Shown here: piece by piece, positions 1-7,700 of the stretch
How the letters are laid out: the number at the start of each line of letters is the position of its first letter
Position numbering within the stretch: position 1 is the first letter of the stretch
Source of the DNA: an uncultured Blautia sp.
GTDB lineage: Bacteria > Bacillota > Clostridia > Lachnospirales > Lachnospiraceae
NCBI RefSeq assembly: GCF_934372025.1
Contig: NZ_CAKROJ010000057.1
Coordinates: 1 to 13,246 of the forward strand
Reading direction: 5' to 3'
DNA length: 13,246 nucleotides
The notes under the pieces: generated by a model
The model's database searches: none
Seen by the model: only the letters and a program-made list of their open reading frames with translations
What the model was told of the DNA's origin: nothing
Program-made: the position numbers and the translations under genes

Positions 1-87
1 TTTAACCCGCAACCGACAGGGTATATGGAATACCGTACAATATTTATAGCTATAAGTGAATCTTCGATTGATTACTTGTTTGTTCTA
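1..87 (-). other. rpsL downstream intergenic region (towards expected rpsG)
   Basis: This is the 87 bases after the rpsL stop, running off the window where rpsG would normally follow. It holds a 12-base perfect palindrome, TTATAGCTATAA (44-55), and a small 5-bp hairpin with a 5-base loop (20-34). Neither is followed by a run of T on the minus strand, so no terminator is seen and read-through into the next str operon gene is expected. In E. coli the rpsL-rpsG gap is the S7 autoregulatory site; nothing here is recognisable as that site, so a regulatory role is only a possibility. Confidence 0.5.
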
Positions 88-504
88 TTATTTTTTCTTA
101 GGTCTCTTAGCACCATATTTGGAGCGGGCCTGTTTTCTGTTAGCTACACCTGCAGTATCAAGTGTACCTCTGATGATGTGGTATCTTGTACCTGGTAAGT
201 CCTTAACACGACCACCACGGATAAGAACAACACTATGTTCCTGAAGGTTATGTCCTTCACCTGGGATATAGCTTGTTACTTCGATTCCGTTGGAAAGACG
301 AACTCTGGCGATCTTTCTAAGAGCTGAGTTAGGTTTTTTAGGTGTTGCAGTTTTAACTGCTGTACAAACTCCACGTTTCTGTGGTGCAGACTGCTCAACA
401 GCTTTCTTTCTTAAAGAGTTGAATGTTCTCTGCAGAGCCGGTGCTGTAGATTTCTTTACAGATGTCTGACGTCCTTTTCTTACTAACTGGTTGAATGTTG
501 GCAT
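88..504 (-). CDS. rpsL: 30S ribosomal protein S12
   Basis: S12 sits at the 30S decoding centre and helps control tRNA selection accuracy. The 138-residue product is full length for Firmicutes and starts MPTFNQLVRKGRQ, with the family signatures PQKRGVCT (41-48), TPKKPNSALRK (54-64), GEGHNLQEHSVVLIRGGRVK (82-101) and DLPGTRYH (102-109). The two lysines whose change commonly gives streptomycin resistance are wild type (K56 and K101, equivalent to E. coli K43 and K88). D102 is the residue that RimO methylthiolates in many bacteria. The lysine-rich tail KYGAKRPKKK is typical. The start is fixed by GGGAGGTG (512-519), seven bases upstream. The gene has its own strong promoter and is first in what is probably the str operon (rpsG, fusA and tuf expected beyond the window); it is separated from the kinase cassette by a terminator. 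Confidence 0.99.
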   Translation of the reverse strand: MPTFNQLVRKGRQTSVKKSTAPALQRTFNSLRKKAVEQSAPQKRGVCTAVKTATPKKPNSALRKIARVRLSNGIEVTSYIPGEGHNLQEHSVVLIRGGRVKDLPGTRYHIIRGTLDTAGVANRKQARSKYGAKRPKKK

Positions 505-609
505 TCCATTTCACCTCCCGATTATTTTCTCCATGGTTCACCATGGGGTAGCGCGGTTGCTATTGTCAAATGAATAATGCGCACAAAAAACAACGTTCTT
601 ATTGCACGC
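505..609 (-). other. rpsL 5' leader (about 105 nt) with CCATGG hairpin
   Basis: This is the predicted untranslated leader between the -10 box at 616-621 and the rpsL start. Just upstream of the ribosome binding site, CCATGG-TGAA-CCATGG (minus sense, 531-546) can form a 6-bp hairpin with a 4-base loop; its 3' arm lies 11 bases before the GGGAGGTG at 512-519. A smaller TAGC/GCTA pairing lies upstream of it. A leader of this length on a ribosomal protein gene leaves room for autoregulation, but I do not recognise a described r-protein leader motif. Confidence 0.5.
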
Positions 610-615
610 TTGCTC

Positions 616-644
616 ATTATATCCCGTAGAAATCCAGCTGTCAA
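616..644 (-). promoter_or_regulatory. rpsL promoter (perfect housekeeping sigma consensus)
   Basis: On the minus strand TTGACA (639-644) and TATAAT (616-621) are separated by exactly 17 bases, a perfect match to the housekeeping sigma factor consensus. Transcription should begin near 608-610. The promoter lies just past the terminator of the upstream cassette (696-738), so rpsL is expressed independently of rpoBC and of the kinase cassette. Confidence 0.92.
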
Positions 645-695
645 GGCATTTTACAGGATTTTTTCTTTATTTTATCTTATTTTACATTTTATCAG

Positions 696-738
696 AAAAA
701 CCCCTGTCGAACTGGTATTTTCTGCCAGCCAACAGGGG
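696..738 (-). terminator. Rho-independent terminator of the kinase/phosphatase cassette
   Basis: On the minus strand a 7-bp outer stem CCCCTGT/ACAGGGG (732-738 with 701-707) encloses an inner CTGG/CCAG stem (725-728 with 712-715) and a 9-base loop, followed at once by five T (700-696). It starts 15 bases after the stop codon of the 409-residue protein. The plus-strand reading is followed by only four T, so function in that direction would be weak. Confidence 0.9.
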
Positions 739-753
739 CTTTTACTGTTTCTG

Positions 754-1983
754 TCATACTTCTTGTTTTTCTTCCTCATAAGACATCTCCCAGATATCTG
801 CAAAGACTGCCAGTGGACAGTCTGTCAGAAGACACATCAGCAAAAAGCATTCATATGGATTGACAATATAAATCTCACTCATTCCACATTTCTTAAGAAT
901 TTCCTGAATTTCCTCAAGAAAATGATGATACCGGTTATATGGATCATCATCCTGCATTTCCTGCGATATAATAAAGAATTCCAACGTAATCAGGTCAAAC
1001 CGCTCAACAGGAAACTTATGATTTAAAATGCTGTTAATTCGCTGTCTGCTGAATCGTTTCTGGCTGAAATGTCTGGCCAGAATAGAGGCCGACATTTTTT
1101 TCAGGTTACCCATCTTATTTACGGGAATACCGCTGCAGATAACTTTTTCCACATCAGAATCGCTAATATCAGAAATATTCCACACCTTATTGCGTGACTT
1201 TTCCACCTCATCGCCCTGATACATCTTGGCAATGATTTCTTTTGCATGAGTAAGCAGACGTACAAATTCCTGATAAGCCTGACTTTTCTCTGACATTGGA
1301 TCATCTGCCCCAACCTTCACATAGGCCAGATATCTGAGCAATTTTTCTTCTGTATCAAGGCATACCTTTCCGGAGTAAACCTGCGGAGCATCTGTATAGC
1401 TCTTATCCGGTTCCAGTTCCTCATATTTTCGTTTTAATTCCTCTGCCTTGTGATAACCGAACTGCTGAGAATAACAATACCAGTAAATCACCTCATCCGG
1501 ATTGTGGAAATCAAAATCCTGCTCTCTTAACACCCTGGTCAGAAAATCGGATACATCCTCGGCACTCATACGCAATCCAAAACCAAGCAAAAAAACAGTT
1601 TCTCGCTTAACCGAAGCCTGTGTCAGCCAGTTATTTACCAAAGAAGTTAATTTTGTTGACGTAGGGTTCATTGATTTTGGAGTACATGTTTCGTGAAACG
1701 ATTCAATCACTATATCTTTGTAAATATCCTGTGTCACTTCATTATAAGGTTCTTCCAGTCCAGCTCTTTCATAAATATAACGTTTCAAATGATCACCAAA
1801 CGAAACAAGCTCCATTTCTTTATAAAGATAATGAAAAATAACATCTGCATCTTCATCCTCAAAGCCATCCAGACTGACTACCTGACGAAATTTTTGCGCA
1901 GCTTTTCTTGTAAATTCAAAATCTTTCACAGAATCAAATGCTACCGTCTGTTCAAAATCAAGATCCTGCATTCTGTTTTTCAT
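754..1983 (-). CDS. Uncharacterised helical protein, third gene of kinase/phosphatase cassette
   Basis: I do not recognise the family of this 409-residue protein. It has no signal peptide or membrane span and looks mostly helical, so it is probably cytoplasmic. Two regions resemble each other: about 112-175 and 313-390 share V-x-R-x3-[LV]-[IF]-x-L-x-F, then an F-L-rich helix, then N-P-x-E-x5-C (NPDEVIYWYC at 161-170, NPYECFLLMC at 375-384). The pattern faintly recalls a helical K-R-D module I associate with Firmicutes proteins. The N-terminus holds EQTVAFDS (11-18), similar to EGTVVVRK in the neighbouring kinase. The start chosen here follows GAGGGTGAT (1988-1996); the reading frame extends to an ATG at 2061, which would give 435 residues but has no comparable site and lies deeper inside the phosphatase gene. 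The 26-base overlap with the phosphatase suggests coupled translation. A role as substrate or output partner of the kinase/phosphatase pair is inference. Confidence 0.85.
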   Translation of the reverse strand: MKNRMQDLDFEQTVAFDSVKDFEFTRKAAQKFRQVVSLDGFEDEDADVIFHYLYKEMELVSFGDHLKRYIYERAGLEEPYNEVTQDIYKDIVIESFHETCTPKSMNPTSTKLTSLVNNWLTQASVKRETVFLLGFGLRMSAEDVSDFLTRVLREQDFDFHNPDEVIYWYCYSQQFGYHKAEELKRKYEELEPDKSYTDAPQVYSGKVCLDTEEKLLRYLAYVKVGADDPMSEKSQAYQEFVRLLTHAKEIIAKMYQGDEVEKSRNKVWNISDISDSDVEKVICSGIPVNKMGNLKKMSASILARHFSQKRFSRQRINSILNHKFPVERFDLITLEFFIISQEMQDDDPYNRYHHFLEEIQEILKKCGMSEIYIVNPYECFLLMCLLTDCPLAVFADIWEMSYEEEKQEV

Positions 1984-2806
1984 TAATATCACCCTCATTC
2001 TGCCTGCAAAACCATTCAAGCATTCGTCCCAGAAAATTACGCGGCTGTTCCAAAATCTCACATAAAATTACTGTAATATTATCTCTGCCGCCTTTTTTTA
2101 ACGCTCTTTCAACAAGAATTTCAACTGTTGCATCCACTGAAATATCTCTGCTCAGTATGTCTGCAATCTCACCATCTGACAACATATCTGTAATCCCGTC
2201 AGAACAAAGCAGAAAACGATCACCCTTCTTAATCTCCTGCCTGATAATAGATGGTTCCAGCTGTAAATTTTCTTCTTCCATACCAAGGTACTGTGTAAGC
2301 GGCGCCTTTCCAAACAGACTGTGTCCTAAAACATGGTCTTCCGAAATCTGACAAAATTTTTCATTATCAGATTTATAAATGCGACTGTCTCCAAGGTTAC
2401 ACCCATAAACCGCATCACGGGAAAAAGCAAGTATCGCTGCCGTTGTACCCATACTGTTGATTTTGTTTATCTGACCATAGTTACAGATTTCCCGGTTCAT
2501 ATTCTCGCATAAATCTCTTAAGAAATTCTCCGGATCATTCTTAATTCCTTCTTTTGCTGTTTTGTAATGCGTTCCACAGGACTCTGCAGCAAGAAAAGCA
2601 GCCATTTCACCACAGCTTTCTCCTCCCATGCCATCAAAAACTGCCAGCAATGGATATTCTGATTGTTTCATCCGGCCACTGCGAATATGGCTCATTCCCT
2701 GGTTTTGCACTTCCAGACTGTCACCGCAGCACCAGAAATTATCCTCATTATTATTGCGGACTTTTCCTATATGACATGTATATGCATATTCAATCTGATA
2801 AGCCAT
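1958..2806 (-). CDS. PP2C-family Ser/Thr protein phosphatase
   Basis: The product is a 282-residue metal-dependent (PPM/PP2C) phosphatase, which removes phosphate from Ser/Thr residues and typically opposes a neighbouring Hanks-type kinase. Family motifs appear in order: GKVRNNNEDNF (14-24), AVFDGMGG (55-62), MGTTAA (119-124), NLGDSRIY (137-144), SEDH (155-158), CSDGITDML (201-209) and GGRDNITVIL (239-248). The likely metal-binding acids are all present (D22, D58, D203, D242), so it should be active. There is no membrane span; the length is slightly above the roughly 240-residue bacterial minimum because of a short insert at about 28-50 and a C-terminal tail. The start has AAAGGA (2813-2818) six bases upstream. 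It lies 41 bases after the kinase stop and overlaps the next gene by 26 bases, in one operon. The motif set resembles PrpC/Stp, but orthology is not shown. Confidence 0.96.
   Translation of the reverse strand: MAYQIEYAYTCHIGKVRNNNEDNFWCCGDSLEVQNQGMSHIRSGRMKQSEYPLLAVFDGMGGESCGEMAAFLAAESCGTHYKTAKEGIKNDPENFLRDLCENMNREICNYGQINKINSMGTTAAILAFSRDAVYGCNLGDSRIYKSDNEKFCQISEDHVLGHSLFGKAPLTQYLGMEEENLQLEPSIIRQEIKKGDRFLLCSDGITDMLSDGEIADILSRDISVDATVEILVERALKKGGRDNITVILCEILEQPRNFLGRMLEWFCRQNEGDINEKQNAGS
1988..1996 (-). promoter_or_regulatory. Ribosome binding site inside the phosphatase gene
   Basis: GAGGGTGAT on the minus strand lies four bases upstream of the ATG at 1983 and inside the phosphatase coding region. 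It decides the start of the 409-residue protein and implies that ribosomes finishing the phosphatase (stop at 1958-1960) can re-initiate. Confidence 0.75.
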
Positions 2807-2847
2807 ATTCCATCCTTTCTTTAATGTCTTTATTTTTCTGTATTTCC

Positions 2848-4554
2848 TTAATCTGTGTCGGAAGACAGATTTAGTTCATCTTTATACTTTTCTGCCCTCT
2901 CCATGTATTTTTCACCTCTGTCAACGTATTCATCATTATCTGTCTCATTGTCATGACAGCGATTATTTTCATCAATCCACCGCACAAGCTTTCCATCCTC
3001 GTAATAATAACGGTCAATCTTCTGCTGCCCGTCTTTTATATCATCTGATGTACTGCTGTCAGCCCAGATATAGGCAAAAAACAATTCATTCTTCCAATAA
3101 TAATACTCCTCATACTGATGATCTTCAGAAAGTGATGGATAGATTAAAATTTTCCTCACCTGCCAGCTTCCGTCACTAAGTTGTTTAAGATAACTGATTT
3201 TTCCCTGGTCTTCTGAACCGATCCAGCTATAAGCATTCAAATTGTCACTGATTTCCGTAGCCTGTGTCTGTATCTTTTCCAAGGTTTCCTGCAATTGCTT
3301 GTTTTCTGCTGTCTGAACAGTCTGCGTGACAGACTGTTTTAATCGCTGCAGCTCTGCATTTTCCCGTAAAAGCCAGATAAATACTCCAACAATCACACAA
3401 ACGGCCACAAACATTATAATAACTGCGGCAACCAATGGTTCTGTTCCTTTTTGACGTTTCTTTTTTACTTTGGTCTTTTCTTTTGTCTGTGGGTTTTTCT
3501 GGTTGTTTTTGCGTACTACAACGGTGCCTTCTACCTCATCAGCTTCCCTTTTTCTGACCGGAATCTCTGATGCTTTATTCTTAACCGGTACACTGTGTAT
3601 TTCCTTTTTTTTGTGGATATGCTCTGATTTTACCGGTGCCCCACCAGATTTGACACTCTCCAGTGCCGCTCTGAATTCTTCCGCACTTGCAAAACGATCT
3701 TTCCTGTCATAAGAGCATGCCTTCAGGATCACATTTGCAAATGCTTCTCCTGCTTCTGCCGGTCTGGGAAGTGGTTCTCCTGCCATTCGTTTATTAAGAG
3801 CATTTTCTTTATCCCGGTAAGTGATCAGCTGCTTCTCGAGACTGATAAAAGGAAGTCTGTTGTGATTGCGCAGCTTATACAAAACAATTCCAAGTGAATA
3901 TATATCTACGCGAGCATCATAAGCTTCTCCTTTATACATTTCCGGAGCCATATAAGAATAGGTTCCTTTCTTTGAGAGTCCGCTCATTGTTCGCTCCAGT
4001 TCACGGGCGATTCCAAAATCTCCAAGCTTAAATTCATCAAATCGGGAGACAAAAATATTTTCCGGTTTTATATCTCTGTGAATGATATTCTGACATTGAC
4101 AGTATTCCAATGCTTTGCACAGATCAATTCCCAATCGAAGTACATCATCTTCGGTAAGTGCCCGTCCTGCACAATATTCCATAAAACTTGTAAGATATTC
4201 CATCCTGATATAAATATCCCAGCCAATATCATCCAGATATTCGACTACTTTATAATCCTCAACAGATACCACGTGTGAATTTCCTCTAAAATACTCCATG
4301 GTACTGACTTCCTGAATACATTCATTTACAAGTCCCTGAAAATATTCTTTTACAGACTGCTCATTCGGACTTTCTGAACGAACACTGCTTAATTCTCCTG
4401 GATTGGAGGGAATTGTGATTACTTTGATTGCTGAATAAAATGTCGTTCCCTGTTCACTTCGGCATGCTTTATAAACTTTACCAAATGACCCTTCTCCGAT
4501 TTTCTCTGTAATTTTCCATTCAGGCCACACAGAAACCGGCAACTGCTTATCCAT
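2848..4554 (-). CDS. Membrane-anchored Hanks-type Ser/Thr protein kinase, no PASTA domain
   Basis: The 568-residue product is a eukaryotic-like Ser/Thr kinase. The cytoplasmic kinase domain (about 11-300) has the glycine loop IGEGSFGKVY (19-28), invariant lysine K44, a probable alpha-C glutamate E82, HRDIKPEN (159-166, catalytic D161), DFG (179-181), APE (203-205), D218 and R287, so it should be active. The activation segment has S/T candidates T189, S191, S194 and T198. A basic juxtamembrane region (301-371, with EGTVVV at 342-347) leads to one membrane span (about 373-396). Outside are a probable short coiled coil (397-440) and an acidic, aromatic-rich domain (about 441-535) that I do not recognise. 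PrkC/Stk1-type kinases carry PASTA repeats there, so the ligand is probably different. The start at 4554 has AAAGGAGG upstream; an ATG 12 codons earlier is unsupported. The gene leads a three-gene operon with a phosphatase. Confidence 0.95.
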   Translation of the reverse strand: MDKQLPVSVWPEWKITEKIGEGSFGKVYKACRSEQGTTFYSAIKVITIPSNPGELSSVRSESPNEQSVKEYFQGLVNECIQEVSTMEYFRGNSHVVSVEDYKVVEYLDDIGWDIYIRMEYLTSFMEYCAGRALTEDDVLRLGIDLCKALEYCQCQNIIHRDIKPENIFVSRFDEFKLGDFGIARELERTMSGLSKKGTYSYMAPEMYKGEAYDARVDIYSLGIVLYKLRNHNRLPFISLEKQLITYRDKENALNKRMAGEPLPRPAEAGEAFANVILKACSYDRKDRFASAEEFRAALESVKSGGAPVKSEHIHKKKEIHSVPVKNKASEIPVRKREADEVEGTVVVRKNNQKNPQTKEKTKVKKKRQKGTEPLVAAVIIMFVAVCVIVGVFIWLLRENAELQRLKQSVTQTVQTAENKQLQETLEKIQTQATEISDNLNAYSWIGSEDQGKISYLKQLSDGSWQVRKILIYPSLSEDHQYEEYYYWKNELFFAYIWADSSTSDDIKDGQQKIDRYYYEDGKLVRWIDENNRCHDNETDNDEYVDRGEKYMERAEKYKDELNLSSDTD

Positions 4555-4561
4555 CTTTCCC

Positions 4562-4569
4562 CCTCCTTT
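4562..4569 (-). promoter_or_regulatory. Ribosome binding site of the kinase
   Basis: AAAGGAGG on the minus strand ends seven bases before the ATG at 4554. This selects the MDKQLPVSVW start over the in-frame ATG at 4590, which would place this site inside the coding region. Confidence 0.85.
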
Positions 4570-4578
4570 CCTCATGTC

Positions 4579-4609
4579 AGTATCTATCACTTAAAAAGTA
4601 TCTGTGATA
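4579..4609 (-). repeat. Direct and inverted repeats in the kinase leader
   Basis: The 7-base word AGTATCT (plus-strand sense) occurs at 4579-4585 and 4597-4603, a spacing of 18 bases. Interleaved with it, TATCAC (4585-4590) and GTGATA (4604-4609) form a 6-bp inverted repeat with a 13-base loop. The block lies between the predicted start of transcription (near 4615) and the kinase ribosome binding site, so it could be an operator or a leader hairpin. No bound factor is recognisable. Confidence 0.35.
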
Positions 4610-4621
4610 TTAATTGTTGTT

Positions 4622-4650
4622 ATTATAGCATGCCTGCAAATCCATGTCTG
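4622..4650 (-). promoter_or_regulatory. Promoter of the kinase/phosphatase cassette (extended -10)
   Basis: On the minus strand TGC-TATAAT places a perfect -10 box (4622-4627) behind an extended -10 TG. The -35 box CAGACA (4645-4650) matches four of six consensus bases with a 17-base spacer. It lies 57 bases past the rpoC terminator hairpin, so the cassette is not dependent on rpoBC transcription. Confidence 0.8.
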
Positions 4651-4706
4651 TAATTTTCGATATTCTTCCATTTTTTTTCATACAATATTTATATTTTCCG
4701 TTAATG

Positions 4707-4738
4707 AAAAAAATCCCCTGGCTATATAAGCCAGAGGA
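4707..4738 (-). terminator. Rho-independent terminator of rpoB-rpoC
   Basis: On the minus strand a 10-bp stem (4729-4738 pairing with 4714-4723, one G-U pair) with a 5-base loop TATAT is followed by seven T (4713-4707). It begins 12 bases after the rpoC stop codon, so the rpoBC transcript should end here and not continue into the kinase gene. Confidence 0.95.
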
Positions 4739-4750
4739 CTTTTTTAACAC

Positions 4751-7700
4751 TTATTCTTCAGTTGTGTCTGTATCTTCTTCTGCTTCTTCAACATCTAACA
4801 TTTCATCATCTGCAAGTTCATCGTTTTCTTCCAGTGTGATTGTCTCTTCCTCTTCCGGAAAGTTTTCTGCTGTTTCTTCTTCCATCTCAACAGTTTCTTC
4901 CGGCATTCCGGTATCCAGCTGGATATCTCTGTAACGTTTCAGACCTGTACCTGCAGGAATCAGTTTACCAATGATAACGTTTTCCTTCAGACCTACCAGG
5001 TGGTCAACTTTACCTTTGATTGCAGCTTCTGTCAGAACTTTTGTTGTCTCCTGGAAGGATGCTGCTGACAGGAAGGAATCTGTTGCCAGAGAAGCTTTGG
5101 TGATACCAAGCATTACCTGTTTACCTTCTGCCGGTGTCTTTCCTTCTTTTTCAAGATTTTCGTTAACCTCTTCAAATTCAAGAACATCTACAAGTGTTCC
5201 CGGAAGGAACTCAGTATCTCCATTATCTTCGATACGGATCTTCTTCAGCATCTGACGAACCAGAACCTCGATATGCTTGTCACTGATTTCTACACCCTGG
5301 AGACGATATACTCGCTGAACCTCACGGATCATATAGTCCTGAACCGCACGAACACCTTTGATTCTCAGGATATCATGTGGATTTACACTACCTTCTGTAA
5401 GTTCATCACCAGCTTCGAGAACCTGACCATCTGTAATCTTGATACGGGAACCATAAGGAATCAGATATGTCTTGGAGTCTCCGTCTTCTGGATTTGTTAC
5501 AATGATCTCACGTTTTTTCTTGGTATCGTTGATAACAGCAACACCAGGAATTTCTGTGATGATAGCAAGACCCTTCGGTTTTCTTGCCTCAAAAAGCTCC
5601 TCAACTCGAGGAAGACCCTGTGTGATATCTCCACCGGCTACACCACCACTATGGAATGTACGCATGGTAAGCTGTGTACCAGGCTCACCGATAGACTGAG
5701 CTGCGATAATACCAACAGCCTCTCCAACCTGAACTGCTTCACCAGTTGCCATGTTGGCACCGTAACATTTAGCACAAACACCAACTTTGCACTTACAGGT
5801 CAGAATAGTACGGATCTTAACTTCTTCGATCGGGCCACCGTTTGCGCTTACGCCTTCACTCATGATACGTGCAGCACGTCTTGGTGTGATCATATGGTTA
5901 GCTTTAACAAGAACCTCTCCGTCTTTGTTTGTGATTGTTTCACAGGCAAAACGTCCTGTAATACGTTCCTGAAGATTTTCAATCTCTTCTTTTCCATCCA
6001 TGAAACCTTTGACATACATACCAGAAATTTCCGGTCTGTTTTCACAGCAGTCAGTTTCACGTACAATAAGTTCCTGAGATACGTCAACCATTCGTCTGGT
6101 AAGGTAACCAGAGTCGGCTGTACGAAGAGCTGTATCGGACATACCTTTACGAGCACCATGTGCGGACATGAAGTATTCCAGTACTTCAAGACCTTCACGG
6201 AAGTTTGATTTAATAGGAAGCTCGATTGTATGACCGGTTGTATCGGCCATCAGGCCTCGCATACCAGCAAGCTGTTTAATCTGTTTGTCAGAACCACGGG
6301 CACCGGAGTCAGCCATCATAAAGATGTTGTTGTATTTATCAAGACCATCCAGAAGTGCTTTTGTAAGCTCATCGTCAGTCTTTTTCCATGTTTCAACAAC
6401 TTCTTTGTAACGCTCTTCTTCAGTGATAAGACCACGTTTATAGTTCTTTGTAATTTTATCTACGATATTCTGTGCATTCTGGATCATCTCAGGTTTCTGA
6501 GGCGGCACAGTCATATCAGAAATGGATACGGTCATCGCAGCACGTGTTGAGTACTTGTAACCAGTAGCCTTGATAGCATCAAGAACTTCTGCTGTCTTAG
6601 TTGCTCCATGTGTATTGATAACTTTTTCCAGAATCTTTTTCAGCTGTTTCTTACCTACCAGGAAATCAACTTCAAGAAGAAGTTCATTGCCCGGAACACT
6701 TCTGTCAACAAATCCAAGATCCTGTGGAAGAATCTCATTGAACAAGAAACGTCCAAGTGTGGATTCCACAACACCAGTCATTGTATTTCCATCAGGCATT
6801 GTCTTTGAAATACGAACTTTAATTCTGGACTGAAGTGTAATTACTTTATTTTCATAAGCAAGAATTGCTTCGTTAACACTCTTGAAGAACTTACCTTCTC
6901 CCGGGTTGCCAGGTCTTTCCTGTGTCAGATAGTAGATACCAAGGACCATATCCTGTGAAGGAACTGCTACAGGTCCACCATCTGAAGGTTTCAGAAGGTT
7001 GTTCGGTGAAAGTAACAGGAAGCGGCACTCTGCCTGAGCCTCCTGGGAAAGTGGAAGATGAACAGCCATCTGGTCACCATCGAAGTCGGCGTTGAACGCT
7101 GTACAAACGAGTGGGTGAAGTTTGATAGCTTTACCTTCTACAAGGATTGGCTCGAATGCCTGGATACCCAGACGATGCAGTGTAGGTGCACGGTTCAGCA
7201 TAACCGGATGTTCTTTGATAACATCTTCCAGAACATCCCAGACTTCAGGCTGAAGTTTTTCAACCATTTTCTTGGCATTCTTAATGTTATGAGAAGTTCC
7301 GTTTGCAACCAGTTCTTTCATTACAAAAGGTTTGAAAAGCTCGATAGCCATTTCTTTCGGAAGACCACACTGATAAATCTTCAGTTCCGGTCCTACAACG
7401 ATAACAGAACGTCCGGAGTAGTCAACTCGTTTACCGAGAAGGTTCTGACGGAAACGTCCGGATTTACCTTTCAGCATATCAGAAAGAGACTTCAGTGCTC
7501 TGTTTCCAGGACCTGTTACCGGACGGCCACGACGACCATTGTCGATCAGTGCGTCGACAGCTTCCTGAAGCATACGTTTCTCGTTACGGACGATAATATC
7601 CGGTGCGCCTAACTCCAGAAGGCGTTTCAGACGGTTGTTACGGTTGATGATTCTTCTGTACAGATCATTAAGGTCTGATGTTGCAAAACGACCACCATCC

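Noticed and set aside
88..504. Streptomycin-resistance alleles in rpsL
   Set aside because: Both resistance lysines (K56, K101) are wild type, so there is no sign of resistance.
541..569. A second TTGACA (564-569, minus strand) downstream of the rpsL promoter
   Set aside because: Seventeen bases downstream there is CCATGG, not a -10-like box, so no second promoter is supported.
1984..2061. Longer start for the third cassette protein (26 extra residues)
   Set aside because: The ATG at 2061 lacks a comparable ribosome binding site and would deepen the overlap with the phosphatase; the ATG at 1983 has GAGGGTGAT directly upstream.
5273..6208. A 311-codon open frame on the plus strand, antisense to rpoC
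   Set aside because: Same reasons: it is opposite conserved beta' sequence, shows no family motif and its composition reflects the complementary strand.
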